Positions 24,435-35,089 of a DNA stretch of 64,000 nucleotides are shown piece after piece. Location of the stretch: the NCBI GenBank assembly GCA_034231615.1, contig CM067315.1, positions 32,267,691-32,331,690 on the forward strand, given 5' to 3'. A program made the translations under genes and the position numbers. Numbering within the stretch: position 1 is the first letter of the stretch; each line of letters begins with the position of its first letter. This stretch comes from Meghimatium bilineatum. Its lineage: Eukaryota > Mollusca > Gastropoda > Stylommatophora > Philomycidae. The notes under the pieces are model-generated. The model made no database searches. It was not told where the DNA came from and saw nothing but the letters and a program-made list of their open reading frames with translations.

Positions 24435-24598
24435 TTCCCAAGAAAATCAAAGATTCATTCTCCGTGAAAATCATACCACGTTCCAATTCAAGCAGGCCAG
24501 ATGATTCACTTCGAGCAACATGGGAGGAAGAGGATGAAAGTCACCAAGTCAACTACACGATATTCTGGTGTGAGGGTTTCCCAAAGCAATCATGCACA
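24435..24598 (+). CDS. gp130-like receptor, exon 9: second membrane-proximal FNIII domain, first half
   Basis: The acceptor is most likely caattag at 24434; caaag at 24452 is also in phase and would lose six residues. The donor is gcaca|gtaagt; entry is phase 1 and exit phase 0. SLRATWEEED gives the strand-B tryptophan and VNYTIFWCEG fits strand C. A YxxxWC motif in the same place is present in gp130 (YILEWC), followed in both by a second cysteine a few residues on (here KQSC). This Cys-containing C strand supports the family assignment beyond generic FNIII. Confidence 0.84.
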
Positions 24599-24699
24599 GT
24601 AAGTATTCACATAGAGTTCTTCTTGTATCATGTGATTCACAGACTTGCTATTTTATTCTCAAACTTTATGGAAGACCTGATATCTGGTTACGACTCGCA

Positions 24700-25000
24700 C
24701 TACGTAAGAGTGCAGATACCCAGACGATAACACATGTGGCTGTACATGAATTCTACAACATCAGAGTGCAGAGACCCAACGCAGATAACGTATGTGGCTG
24801 ACCATGAATTCTACAACATCAGAGTGCAGAGACCCAACGCAGATAACGTATGTAGCTGTACATGAATTCTACAACATCAGAGTGCAGAGACCCAACGCAT
24901 ATAACGTATATGGCTGTATATGAATTTTATAACATCAGAGTGCAGATACAACATCAGAGTGCAGAGACCCAACGAAGATAACGTATGTGGCTGGGCATAA
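24700..25000. repeat. Minisatellite, 58-bp unit, about 5 copies
   Basis: The unit begins acatcagagtgcagagaccc and continues aacgcagataacg, then tgaattctaca. Confidence 0.9.
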
Positions 25001-25519
25001 ATATGTCAATAATAATTAGAGAGTGGGGCAGTTTGAAAAAGTTTGACAGTTATTTTCAAAGGGACGGGGAATGATTTGATTAAAATTGTCGTTAGAAATA
25101 TTGTTTTTAAACATCAATAAAATTGTTGAATTTTGGAAAAAATTCTATAAAAAGTCTATAAAAATTCTAATAAAATCTGAAAACTTTGTGACAATAACAC
25201 ATTTTTTCATTAGATTTTTTTCGTGCTTTTTCTGGTATGAAATTAATTTGTTTAAATACATTTCTTGTGGCGTGCGGTGAGGGGGGGATGAATATGCTTC
25301 GCATTAGTAACCAGGGAGTTTCCTGATTTCTTGACAGTTTGTAGACAAGGAGGGTGAGGTGTTAAATATTGACAGTTTGTAGACAAGGAGGGCGAGGTGT
25401 TAAATATTGACAAAAGTTGTTGACGTTATTGAAGGACAGGGTCATGAAGAAATCTAATGACATAGATATTACACAAATCTATTGACAATTAAAAAATATT
25501 TCATTTTTTTTTACTCCAG
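25001..25519. other. Intron 9, second part
   Basis: No gene. A 45-bp direct duplication (gacagtttgtagacaaggag) lies at 25333-25420. Confidence 0.6.
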
Positions 25520-25685
25520 AATCGCATTACCTGGATCAATGTCGCTGGAGGCATGACAGAAGTTGAGATTCCGTTGCAGGCATCTTTGGCTAGGAAACAT
25601 CTATTTGGTATATCTGTTACTGATATTCAAACAGGAATTTCATCTGGAATATTCTGGACAGAATGTCTATTTATCCACAATCATT
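25520..25685 (+). CDS. gp130-like receptor, exon 10: second membrane-proximal FNIII domain, second half
   Basis: The acceptor is ttactccag after a T-rich tract, and the donor is catt|gtaagtg; entry is phase 0 and exit phase 1, with 55 codons. It begins NRITWINVAGG, which continues the C-C' region after the KQSCT of exon 9 (gp130 has CITDWQQEDG at the same place). KHLFGISVTDIQTGISSG follows as the F-G hairpin. The ending, FWTECLFIHNH, leads into the last FNIII domain. It is well supported by phase and by the homologous order of motifs. Confidence 0.84.
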
Positions 25686-26225
25686 GTAAGTGTATAGATT
25701 TAGAATTGTGGCGTTGATATGAGATTGATTCTAGCATATTAATTGGCGGCTTTAGTTGCAGATGTATGTTGATTGGTGACTTAACGTAGACTAGTAAATT
25801 GATTGGATACTTGATTTGCCAATCTTGAGTTGCTTTCGTATTTGCACGGCTCATATATATATATTGATTTCATCGAGAAAACCACATTGAGGCCAGCTCC
25901 TGGATAAGGAGATATAACTTAGTTACCATACAGAGATTTGAAACGAAGACTTGTCAGGATATTCTTACGACCAGAGTAACATGCGTACCAAAAGAAAGTG
26001 CAGTGGTATGCGACGCTAAAATAATACACGACTTTTAATATGTGTGCAGTTGGGTTTCCGTAAAAATATGTTAGTTAAGCGTCGAAGGCTGATGACGTAA
26101 AATTTGTGTGCCGCTTTTTATACAGGTAATCACATAATTCCCAAACCATGTGCCACTTCGTGTTCATATCGATGACATGCACACTTTTTATATATATTCA
26201 TTCCAGTAAGCACACCACAGACGCG
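25686..26225. other. Intron 10, first part, no gene
   Basis: Unassigned intron sequence with no clear repeats. Confidence 0.5.
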
Positions 26226-26229
26226 CTAC

Positions 26230-26560
26230 GGAAACACGTCAGTTTAAGGATGTGATTAACAAGTACAGCTTAACAATCACCAGAACAGAATACAAACACA
26301 ACACACTCCAGGGTGCCGGCTGTGCACTCATCCCTATGAAACTGTTGACCACCACCTTTTTGAATGCCCAGCGCTGGATGTTGTCAGGAAAATGCTTCTC
26401 CCTCCAGGGCCAGATAAATGGAACACATTATATGGAACAAAACAACAGCTCACAAACACATGCATATATCACACAATGGCATTGGGTCAAAGGGCATGAG
26501 CCCATGGACCGCTGGATCAGCAACCAACCAATCAACCAAGGATGTGATTCAAGAGATAGT
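26230..26560 (+). pseudogene. LINE C-terminal zinc-knuckle fragment (RNase H-type element)
   Basis: One frame reads CRLCTHPYETVDHHLFECPA, then LDVVRKMLLPPG. This is the Cys-x2-Cys...His...Cys knuckle that ends ORF2 of I/Jockey-type elements. The 3' end (cccatggaccgctggatcag) recurs inverted at 36844-36900, next to an (AT)n tract, and in degenerate form at 42560-42745. Confidence 0.75.
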
Positions 26561-27052
26561 TAGAAATCACCATTGATCACATATTGTGGACTCGAAGGTA
26601 GAGCGGTTAGTAGGCCCGCTTCTCAAACATAACTCGGTCGAACTTGCCGATTGTCTTCATTGCACTAGAATCACATTGCATTAGATTGCATTATATTAGT
26701 TGCTCTGCCTTTGCAAGCGAAGAGAACATAATTTAAACTTTACTATGTTTGATGATTGTCAGTCCTTATATGACCATGAACTCAATTAATCACATTGATC
26801 AAAAGCAAATCTCATCGAGGTCATATTCTTGAAGTGGAGATGGGGATTTAGTTCAGCCAACAGAGGCTGGAAACTAAGATTTGTAGTCACTGGTACTGAA
26901 GTCGGAGATTCCAGGCCAATATGCGCACCAGCAACCTTGGTATTACCTAACACGATCAAATAACGTCTTTACACACATACACACACCAATCAAAAGTAAT
27001 CATTTTTAACTTGCAAATTATCTGGACAACATCCCATTAGACTGTCATTCAT
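26561..27052. other. Intron 10 interval
   Basis: A possible tRNA-like head at about 26593-26660 (ggtagagcggttagtaggcc, then ctcggtcgaac) is weakly supported. No gene. Confidence 0.4.
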
Positions 27053-27307
27053 TCATTCTTTTCCTTTTGCGCTGAAGTTAGCGCATATGGCAGAGGTCAG
27101 ATATCTCCAATTCTGTCTGTTCAAAGCTATCCTGTGCAGTTCTTTAATAGTATGAATATTGGTTATTTTACTTTCTCTAAGTATTGTTCTTCTGAGTGTT
27201 TCTTTTGGTCTACCCCAGGCTCTCTTGCCTGCAGGTATCCATTGTGTATTTGTGGTGGTGTATTCTGTTGGTGTCTGTTGGTGTTTGGAGGGTGTTTCTC
27301 TAATCAA
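27053..27307 (-). pseudogene. LINE C-terminal fragment
   Basis: The minus strand reads AGKRAWGRPKETLRRTILRE and IALNRQNWRYLTSAICA, a clear non-LTR ORF2 tail (GKRxxGRPxxTWRRT...AxNRxxWRxxxxALC). It is open for 84 codons. Confidence 0.85.
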
Positions 27308-27759
27308 GTCTGGGTCATTCCGTCGATCGTTGGATTAATCAACTAACATCGCAAAGTCCAGACCGATGTGTGTAACAGAAGTCAGTTCATTCCAATTAGA
27401 TAGTCAGAGAACCATCAATCTCCAATTGAAAGTAATCCACATCACGGCGTATGGAACATAAGTGACACAATCGTTCTCCCACGAGGTCTATTATCATCAT
27501 CTATCAGAAACACACAACTAGCTGGCGGTTAGTGTACAACTCTTTTCAAGGAAGCCTCCTACTCAGAGGGGTTCTTTTAAATAATAAAATGGAAATGATA
27601 TTTTATGTTTATCATCAAGAACTGCTATAATTTGATGTTATATGTTATGTTGATCATCAGAAACTGCTTTAATGTGTTTACGGGGAATATATTCTCGAAA
27701 TGGAACATCATTTTACCGTTGATAGTCTAATCTCTTGCAACTTCTTCTTCTTTCGTTCA
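27308..27759. other. Intron 10 interval, no gene
   Basis: Unassigned. A near-duplicate pair (ttatgtttatcatcaagaac and ttatgttgatcatcagaaac) lies at 27602-27665. Confidence 0.45.
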
Positions 27760-27771
27760 CTTGAAACATGT

Positions 27772-28245
27772 CTATATCTGTAATTCTTTCTCCTTAATAA
27801 AACTCACTGTCTTTTGTAGTTCATACAGTGGCCCATAGAGTTTTGATTCCAATGTTATTTCCTCTGGCCAATATGTCTGCCTCAGCGTTTCATGCTCAGA
27901 ATACTCTTGAAGTATATGTTTGGCGATCTGTGCTGTCTGTACACATGGCAGTGTTGCCAATCTTGAATTGTGTATACATGTGACTGCAGAGTCGGTTGTG
28001 TCCTGTTCTGAAGCGTAGAATTACAACGTATTCTAATCTGTTCATAATGTGATAGTCATCTTGTGATGGTGTTTGTGGCTTTCTTATTGACTTGATCATC
28101 TGTTTGTTCTGATGGTTGGTGATTGGTATATCAGGTTGGTCTTCGGCAGCACCTTCCTTAGCCAGTTAGTCTGCTTTTTAATTTCCTGGTATTCCACAGT
28201 GAGAGTGTATCCACTGCATTGTTACCCTATACTGGTAAGGGTAAC
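27772..28245 (-). pseudogene. LINE RNase H domain end and C-terminal tail
   Basis: Minus-strand reading gives the RNase H end (SHCGIPGN...KAD.LAKEGA, with a stop), then RKPQTPSQDDYHIMNRLEYV, FRTGHNRLCSHMYTQFKIGN and ILQEYSEHETLRQTYWPEEI. This is the order seen after RNase H in I/Jockey-like elements. It is a close relative of the + strand copy at 44028-44640. Confidence 0.85.
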
Positions 28246-28769
28246 TGCAACTGATACTTAAATGCTTAATATAAAAAAAAATATGTTTCATTACGGGGAG
28301 ATGTGTCCACTTTCCAACTTTTTAAAATTATGCGTAATTTCATACTGCTATCGTGACACAAACATTAACGTCGAGTCGCGACATATGCTGCCTATGAAAT
28401 GAAAGCGCGCACGAACTGTGAGTCCCCATACTGCACCTAATGTTCATCGGGGTTGGGGTGGTGGTGGGTGGGCAGTGGTAAGGGGGCTTCTCACTGTGTA
28501 GCGAAGATAGTTGGATGCGGTTGGTTTATGCATCTTTACCGAGATTTTGTTTCCCTAAATAATATATAATGTGTTCGTTAAAAATGTGGACACATCTCCC
28601 TCTAACGTACCAAAATTCTTATCTTTTCCAATGTTTCCAAAACTGAAGATTACACGAAAAATGTTGTAAAGAACCTATAGACTAGACTGTCCGGCTTGTC
28701 GTATGCAATACTAAGACCTAATGGTGAGTGATTGTGTCCATGCGCGTGGTCATTGTGGAATTTACATAC
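28246..28769. other. Intron 10 interval, no gene
   Basis: Includes a G/T-rich patch at 28450-28490. Nothing assigned. Confidence 0.45.
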
Positions 28770-28774
28770 CTGTG

Positions 28775-29009
28775 TCATGTGATAGTCATCATTATGATCA
28801 TATGCCGTCTCCGCAGCGAAGTTTGTCTGCCACATAACTCCAGCATCTACTGTCTCTTGTTTTGCTGGTGCAATCTGCTAGACTATAATCTGTTCATCTC
28901 GTGATCACTTGTATCTCTGCCTTCCTCTTTCTCGCTTCCCTTCGACTTTACCCTCAAGTAAGATCTTCAATAACGTGGCATGTCTTTATATGTGTCCAAT
29001 AATAATTCT

Positions 29010-29062
<53 letters not shown>

Positions 29063-29270
29063 TTAATAATAATTTCCTTTAATAATTCTTTCTTCGTATT
29101 GTGTTGTTAGAACCTCTTTGTTTTCTTCTCTTTCCATGATGTTGTCCCTTTTCTTCTATATCACTTATTAAAAAGGCATCCATTTTATCTTCTATTTGTT
29201 TATTGTCCATGTTTCTGAGCCATACATTAATATAGAATAGGTGTAGAATTTTATAATTTCTAATTTTTGT
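28775..29270 (-). pseudogene. RTE-like LINE 3' end split by (AAT)n
   Basis: The reverse complement matches the 3' parts of the copies at 30190 and 59600 (accaaggcaagagac-type words, ctcaagtaagatcttcaata). A (AAT)n microsatellite of about 50 bp occupies 29011-29062. It is non-coding now. Confidence 0.7.
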
Positions 29271-29299
29271 TTCTAATTATTTTTGCTAAAATTGTGTAT

Positions 29300-29395
29300 T
29301 TTGCAATACGGTTGACTGAATACTGAAAATGCATTGATTCAAATTGTGAGGCCCATTGATGTCAGCTGAATGGACCAGGTTCATATCTCATCATC
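29300..29395 (+). mobile_element. tRNA-like SINE piece, family T2
   Basis: Matches 19571 and 40580: aatgcattgattcaaattgt, then gtcagctgaatgg and a B-box-like ggttcatatctc. Confidence 0.4.
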
Positions 29396-29521
29396 TGATA
29401 TTACTTCAAAAATATCTTGGTAGCTTCCTAGTAATATTATCCACTGTTAGTCTAACATTTAAAAAGTAAACTGTCTGTCTTTCAAACTCTCGCCACGTTA
29501 TGTTCAGAATGGGTTTTTTTT

Positions 29522-29626
29522 TTAACCTCCGACGACAAAAAAAAGCCAAGTCCTTACCGGGAATCGAACTATGGACCTCATGGGTTTGATACCAATGCTC
29601 TATACCCTCGGCTATGCACACAACAA
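29522..29626 (-). mobile_element. tRNA-derived SINE head, family T3
   Basis: The minus strand reads gcatagccgagggtatagag, then catagttcgattcccggtaa, good A and B boxes at tRNA spacing, followed by T8. It is a tRNA pseudogene or SINE, not a working tRNA. It ends about 30 bp upstream of exon 11. Confidence 0.6.
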
Positions 29627-29658
29627 AGTTAATAATTTCTCTTATATCAACACACAAG

Positions 29659-29808
29659 CAGCAAACTTGCCACATGTGGAGGAAATGAGGGCACTGAGTG
29701 GGGCGGAGAAAGTGTGGGTAACGTGGAACCTTCTCCGTTGCACGTATGAGTCAAGAACAAGGGTGACAGGCTACAAGATCACGTGGTGTCAAAAAGCAAA
29801 TTGCAAAG
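29659..29808 (+). CDS. gp130-like receptor, exon 11: third membrane-proximal FNIII domain, first half
   Basis: The acceptor is cacacaag (29657-29658), which has almost no polypyrimidine tract. The donor is aaag|gtgagt; entry and exit are both phase 1, with 49 whole codons. The protein reads LPHVEEMRALSGAEKVWVTW, the strand A-B region with the FNIII tryptophan. VTGYKITWCQKANCK follows, again a strand C with a Trp-Cys and a second Cys, like exon 9. A tRNA-like SINE head on the minus strand ends only about 30 bp before the exon, so the branch point must lie in or next to it. Confidence 0.82.
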
Positions 29809-30189
29809 GTGAGTTTTTTTTTTAAAACTACAATTTACCCACACCCTTTATCCAGAACAGACGTGAAAGTGGGTCTCAGAGAGCATCACTTATTTTGGCT
29901 GATGTGAGATATCATTGGTCACTTTGCTTATAATTTGTGCCGCCAGCCAACGAAATGCACGAGAGAAGTCGAATCAGCCAGGATAAGTGATTGTTTTGAT
30001 CAGCGCTGGATTATTCTGGAGATACTTAAAATTTACTTGTTCTCAATAATGTGGGCTCTGTTTGGAATAGGGGTAGAGTGCGTCGTGTACGGCCAAGGTA
30101 CAATGTTCAATCCCAATCAGTCTTTTGACATTTGGGTCGCATTAGCCCGTGTCTCTTTAAGGTTTTTTTTATTGTCTCCTATTTAATAT
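29809..30189. other. Intron 11, first part, no gene
   Basis: Unassigned sequence with an 83-codon open frame and no recognised domain. Confidence 0.45.
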
Positions 30190-31023
30190 ATACACAGAGA
30201 ATATCTTTAAAAATATAGAAGAAATGCAATGGGAAATAATAAACAACCTTAGATATGCAGATGACACTGTTCATTTAACAGAAAGTGAACATGAACTAGA
30301 AAGACTAATAGATCAAGACAATAAATCAAGTAAATGAATATGGACTGGATATAAACATCCAAAAAAACAAAAACCATGATAATAAGCAAAGAGACAGAAG
30401 TACAAGAGCTAAACATAAACATACATGGAGAGAAACTACAACAAATAAAATATTATCAATATCTTGGACACATAGTCACAAATGATGGCAGATGTGAAAC
30501 GGAAGTTAAAAAGGAGAATAAGAGTGGATAAAAGTACCTTCAATGACATGATGAAATTATTAATATCTAAACAAATTACAAACAAGATGAAAATGAGAAT
30601 TATAAAATGCTACATTTATTCTATATTAATGTATGGCTCAGAAACATGGACACTAAATAAACAATTAGAAGACATAATTGATGCCTTTGAGATGCGGTTA
30701 TATAGAAGAATAGGGAGAACATCATGGAAAGAGAAGAAAACAAATAAAGAGATACTAAAAACACTTAATATGAAGAAAGAACTACTAAGAGAAATAAAGA
30801 TCAGGCAAATAAAATAGTTTGGACATTAAAAGACATGACAACTTGTTGAAGACCTTACTTGAGGGTAAAAAAGGAAGCGAGCAAGAGGTAGGCAGAGATA
30901 CAAATGGGAATGTAACATCACACGGTGGACAGGTTACAGTCTAGCAGAGTGCACCACTAAGACAAGAGACAGGGGATATTGGAGATACGTTGCAGCCAAC
31001 CTTCGTTGCGGAGACGGTACTTA

Positions 31024-31054
<31 letters not shown>

Positions 31055-31057
31055 GCA
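30190..31057 (+). pseudogene. RTE-like LINE ORF2 remnant with YADD box
   Basis: Starts INNLRYADDTVHLTESEHEL, the catalytic YADD motif of reverse transcriptase, then after frameshifts IKYYQYLGHIVTNDGRCETE and SILMYGSETWTLNKQLEDII, then AFEMRLYRRIGRTSWKEKKT. These are the thumb and post-thumb signatures of RTE-like non-LTR elements. The 3' end is a (GAT)n tail at about 31024-31050. At least two frameshifts are present. It lies in intron 11; sister copies are at 32020, 59600 and (inverted) 28775. Confidence 0.88.
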
Positions 31058-31478
31058 CCCAACAAGTTCTTGATCTTCCTCATGATTTCTAGCGCTCCAC
31101 CCAACAAGTTCTTGATCTTCCTCATGATTTCTAGCGCTCCACCCAACAAGTTCTTGATCTTCCTCATGATTTCTAGCGCTCCACCCAACAAGTTCTTGAT
31201 CTTCCTCATGATTTCTCGCGCTCCACCCAACAAGTTCTTGATCTTCCTCATGATTTCTAGCGCTTAACCCAACACGTTCTTGATCTTCCTCATGATTTCT
31301 AGCGCTCCACCCAACAAGTTCTTGATCTTCCTCATGATTTCTGCGCTCCACCCAACAAGTTCTTGATCTTCCTCATGATTTCTCGCGCTCCACCCAACAA
31401 GTTCTTGATCTTCCTCATGATTTCTAGCGCTCCACCCAACAAGTTCTTGATCTTCCTCATGATTTCTAGCGCTATATT
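31058..31478. repeat. Minisatellite, 42-bp unit, about 10 copies
   Basis: The unit is caacaagttcttgatcttcc plus tcatgatttctagcgctcca and cc. It directly follows the LINE (GAT)n tail. Minus-strand reading gives the 14-residue repeat RNHEEDQELVGWSA, an artefact of 42 being divisible by three. Confidence 0.95.
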
Positions 31479-32019
31479 CTGCTGTTGTGGGCACGAAGGG
31501 CTGGTTGCGTTTGTTCCCTTTTCTGTAAAGTAGCCAAACCACCACCTGATTGCCGTTTCTAGATGGCTACTGTAGCTAAAAATCGTTGAATCGGTACCTA
31601 TATCATGAATCTTTCAAATCTGTACATTTCATGTTGCCTTTCACGAACTCATATATTATCTCATTCATTGTCTTCAAGTATGTATTTCTCTTCTTTCCAT
31701 CTCTCTTCCCTGGAACTGTCAGAACCTCAAATGCACTGCTCTTTAAGTTCCATCAACCTGCATGCGTCTTTAAATGTTTGTTTTCTTATCGTCCTTAGAG
31801 TTATTGTTAATCAAGTATGAGAATGGAAATTTGGTTAACCCTAAATCTAACCCTAATCCTAATTCTACCAAAATGGTAACATTATTTCTCACTTGGCTAA
31901 TGGTGTAAATCACCGCACACCGCACACCATAACCCTAGAGCGTGATGAACAAGATAGAGAAGTTCATGCCAAGAAAAAGTGTTGGTCGCTTTTTTTAACA
32001 ACGTACAATGTATGATATG
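31479..32019. other. Intron 11 interval
   Basis: A degenerate telomere-like stretch (aaccctaaatctaaccctaa) at 31838-31860. No gene. Confidence 0.5.
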
Positions 32020-32670
32020 GATGTATTGTCCAGATCAACAAGTGTAGAACATTATCAATATTTCGGACACATAATAACAAATGATGGCAGATGTGAAACA
32101 GAAGTTAGAAGGAGAATATGAATGGCTAAAAGTACCTTCAATGGCATGAGCAAAATATTAACATCTAAATAAATTACATGAGGAAAATATTAACATCTAA
32201 ATAAATGACACAGAAACTAAAAATGAGAATTACAGATGTTACTTCTATTCTATATTCATGTATGGCTCAGAAACATGGACAATAAACAAAGAATTAGAAG
32301 ACATAATTTATGCATTTAAGATGTGGATATATAGAAGAATAGACAGCACATCATCGGAATGAGAATAAATAAAACAAAGAGGGTCATAGATCACTTCGTA
32401 TAAGAAATAGTTATTATGGAAATAAATATATCAAGGAAATAAAATATTGTGGACATATTAAAAACATGACACGTTGTTGAAGACCTTACTTGATGGTGAA
32501 TTCAAGGGGAGCCGTGCAAGAAGTAGGCAGAGATACAAGTGGTAGAATATTAACACGAGATGAATAGATTGCAGTTTAGCAAAGTGCACCACCAAGACAA
32601 GAGACGGGATGTTGGAGGCCTGTTGCAGCCAACCTTCGTTGCCGAGACGGTACTTCATGATGATGATTGT
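32020..32670 (+). pseudogene. RTE-like LINE 3' remnant, second copy
   Basis: Parallel to 30440-31040: atgatggcagatgtgaaaca, then ttcatgtatggctcagaaac and accaccaagacaagagacgg. Several stops and an internal 40-bp duplication near 32160-32210. Confidence 0.85.
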
Positions 32671-32756
32671 CCAGGTCGTGCGGGAATCAGAGACAACGAA
32701 GAGCTGATGGATTAGTGGGTAAACCCAGAATAATAGAGGCCACAGATGACGTGACC

Positions 32757-33003
32757 CAAACGGGGATTAACGAATAGCAACACTTTTTACCTTCCATGAA
32801 TGTCGTAAGAGGAGGTTATGAATTAAGTTGGCTGTACCATCCCATATAAGGTCAAATCGACACAGAAACTATGCTGAAGTCGGATGTGTCGGTCAAGCTG
32901 AGAGTATCGGAACAGAGATGTAAACAATAGCACAACGCATTCCGTTCTCGAGACTAAATACTTCTAATGTGCAAGAGGCTGAGACGAACGCAGAAGAAGA
33001 AAA
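32757..33003 (+). mobile_element. SINE family A copy
   Basis: Shares tatgctgaagtcggatgtgt and the tail gacgaacgcagaagaagaaa with the other copies; about 20 bp shorter in the middle. Confidence 0.8.
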
Positions 33004-33034
33004 TTGTACACTGATAAGAAGAGTCAGACTTTAA

Positions 33035-33400
33035 TAATTTACGGTAGCCATGGATAACGTGTGTAGCCTTGAGTAAAGTAGGTTATCCATATATAAATTA
33101 GGGTAGCCATGCATAACGTGTGTAGCCTTGAGTAAAGTAGGTTAGCCATATATAAATTAGGGTAGCCATGGATTAATCATGGTAGTCATGAGTAAATTAG
33201 AGTAGCCATGGACAAAGTAAGATAGTCATTGATAAAATACGGTATCCACTGATAAAGTAGGATAGCCATGGATAAAGTAGGATAGCCATGAATAAAGTAT
33301 GTCACCATGGATAAATTAGAATAACCATGGATAAATTAGGTTACCATATATAATTTACGGTAGCCATTGATACATTTGGGTAGCCATGGATAAATTACAC
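33035..33400. repeat. Degenerate minisatellite, about 20-bp unit
   Basis: The unit is close to taaagtaggatagccatgga, 16 or more variable copies. Confidence 0.9.
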
Positions 33401-33529
33401 AATTACCACTAGGAGGTTGAAAGAGACAGAGAATGATAAAAATGGGAGCGGCTAGAGAGAGAGTGGAGAAAGTGTGTCATCTCTTGAAATTTCCACAGAA
33501 GATTCATTATAGAAGGAAATGTGCGAAAA

Positions 33530-33995
33530 AAATTACAATATTTATTTACGATTTTAAGTAACATTTTGTCTTGATTTACAATTTTAAGTAACATTTTATC
33601 TTGATTTACGATTTTAAGTAACATTTTATCTTGATTTACGATTTTAAGTAACATTTTGTATTAATTTTGGATTTTAAATAATATTTCACATTGATTTAAG
33701 ATTGTAAGTAACATTTCGTATTGATTTAAGATTTTAAGTAACATTTTGTCTCTATTTACGATTTTAAGTAACATTTTGTCTTGATTTACGATTTTAAGTA
33801 ACATTTTGTCTTGATTTATGATTTTAAGTAACATTTTATCTTGATTTACGATTTTAAGTAACATTTTATCTTGATTTACGATTTTAAGTAACATTTTGTA
33901 TTAATTTTGGATTTTAAATAACATTTCACATTGATTTAAGATTGTAAGTAACATTTCGTATTGATTTAAGATTTTAAATAACATTTCGTAGTGAT
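33530..33995. repeat. Minisatellite, 30-bp unit, about 15 copies
   Basis: The unit is ttgatttacgattttaagta plus acattttgtc. A longer block (33660-33745) is repeated at 33900-33985, showing a higher-order duplication of about 240 bp. Confidence 0.95.
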
Positions 33996-34154
33996 TATTT
34001 TGAAGAAGTCATACAATTTAATTTGTGTATAAAAACTGTTATGTTTACGTAATATTTTGTCAATCCTCCTCCCCCACCTCCCATATGGTTAGCGACTGTT
34101 AAACTGTTTTAGACTACCTCCCTCCTAATTTTGACGCAATTTCTGTATATCCCT

Positions 34155-34252
34155 AAGGTGTATCATTTTACTTAACCATAATTACATCTCATAATACAAG
34201 ATCTATCATTTTACTTAACCAGAATTACATCTCATAATAGAAGATGTATTTG
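34155..34252. repeat. 45-bp tandem pair that is the SINE-B target
   Basis: The unit tatcattttacttaaccaga, attacatctcataata occurs twice here and again at about 34810-34850, on the other side of SINE B. Confidence 0.8.
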
Positions 34253-34808
34253 AGGAGTGTGGTAACCTACTGGATAGTGAGCTTGCTTGCTATCATCTGG
34301 TTACTTCTTCTTCAGCGTTCATTCTCACACTCCCGCTGGATCTCTCTTGTAAAAGTACATTGGCTCTACCAGATTTCCAGCAGAATATAGTCCAGAGAAT
34401 GGAATGCGTTGTGTCGCCGTTTTATTTGCGCCAATGGCTCGACACATCCGTCTTCGTCAGAATCTGGTTACAGTGTACCAGGCTTGAAACCATTACCGGA
34501 TATTAAATTTTTTTTAAAAATCCGGGTTGTGTTTTCTCACGTGACATGACCACTAGCCATGACCACTAGCCATGACCACTAGCCATGCCCATTAGCCATG
34601 ACCACTAGCCACGACCACTAGCCACGACCACACTCCAGTCGACTCAGCTGTAAATGAGAGACGCATTCAACCTGACTGATGAATTAGGAAAGGTAGAAAA
34701 ACAGAAAGGAAGGGAACTGGCCACCCCACCTAATAGTTGCTGCGGCTTAGTACATGAAGAGTTATCTTCATCCCCGACGGCAGATGCCATGGGACCTACC
34801 TTTACCTT
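34253..34808 (+). mobile_element. SINE family B (tRNA-derived), interrupted copy
   Basis: The head (gtaacctactggatagtgag) and the body (agttgctgcggcttagtaca, then gacggcagatgccatggg) match the intact copy at 46623. It is split at 34305-34461 by SINE C. Its internal 13-bp word catgaccactagc has expanded to about seven copies at 34538-34632, where the sister copy has one. It ends about 57 bp before exon 12. Confidence 0.85.
34305..34461 (-). mobile_element. SINE family C inserted in SINE B
   Basis: Flanked by the 10-bp target-site duplication atctggttac (34295-34304 and 34462-34471). Minus orientation, (GAA)n tail at the left. Related pieces are at 35222-35392 (minus), 52738-52850, 58668-58770 and 62390-62470 (plus). 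Confidence 0.85.
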
Positions 34809-34864
34809 TATCATTTTACTTAACCAGAATTACTTCTCATAATATAAAATGTACAATTTTTCAG

Positions 34865-35044
34865 ATTTCCAAAATAGTACTTCATCTGCTGTTGTCGCTG
34901 CATCGGAGTTTACGTATCTTGTGTCAGAACTAGAAGCTAGCGTCGAGTATCTATTCACAGTTCAGGCATTGTCAAATACTCTCGTTGTCAAAAATATAAT
35001 GGCTGAAGTCAGACCTTGGAAAACAGCGGTATCCTTTGCTACAG
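34865..35044 (+). CDS. gp130-like receptor, exon 12: third membrane-proximal FNIII domain, second half
   Basis: The acceptor is aatttttcag; entry is phase 1, exit phase 1, with 59 whole codons. FTYLVSELEASVEYLFTVQA is the E-F region of an FNIII domain (the usual pattern is a Y/L-L-L-P-x-T-x-Y-x-F-x-V-x-A series). The domain ends VRPWKTAVSFATG, the stalk before the membrane. The donor acag|gttgaa is weak, with T at +3 and A at +5. If it is not used, the next codon is TGA, giving a receptor that stops exactly before the transmembrane exon. A SINE-B copy ends about 60 bp upstream. Confidence 0.8.
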
Positions 35045-35089
35045 GTTGAAGAATATAATTTACATAAAACATTTGCATATATGTCGTTT

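Noticed and set aside
24453-24598. Alternative acceptor for exon 9
   Set aside because: In phase, but the 24435 start keeps the VPKKIKD linker expected between FNIII domains; kept only as an alternative.
30941-31545. Acidic 14-residue repeat protein (minus)
   Set aside because: 42-bp minisatellite artefact next to a LINE tail.
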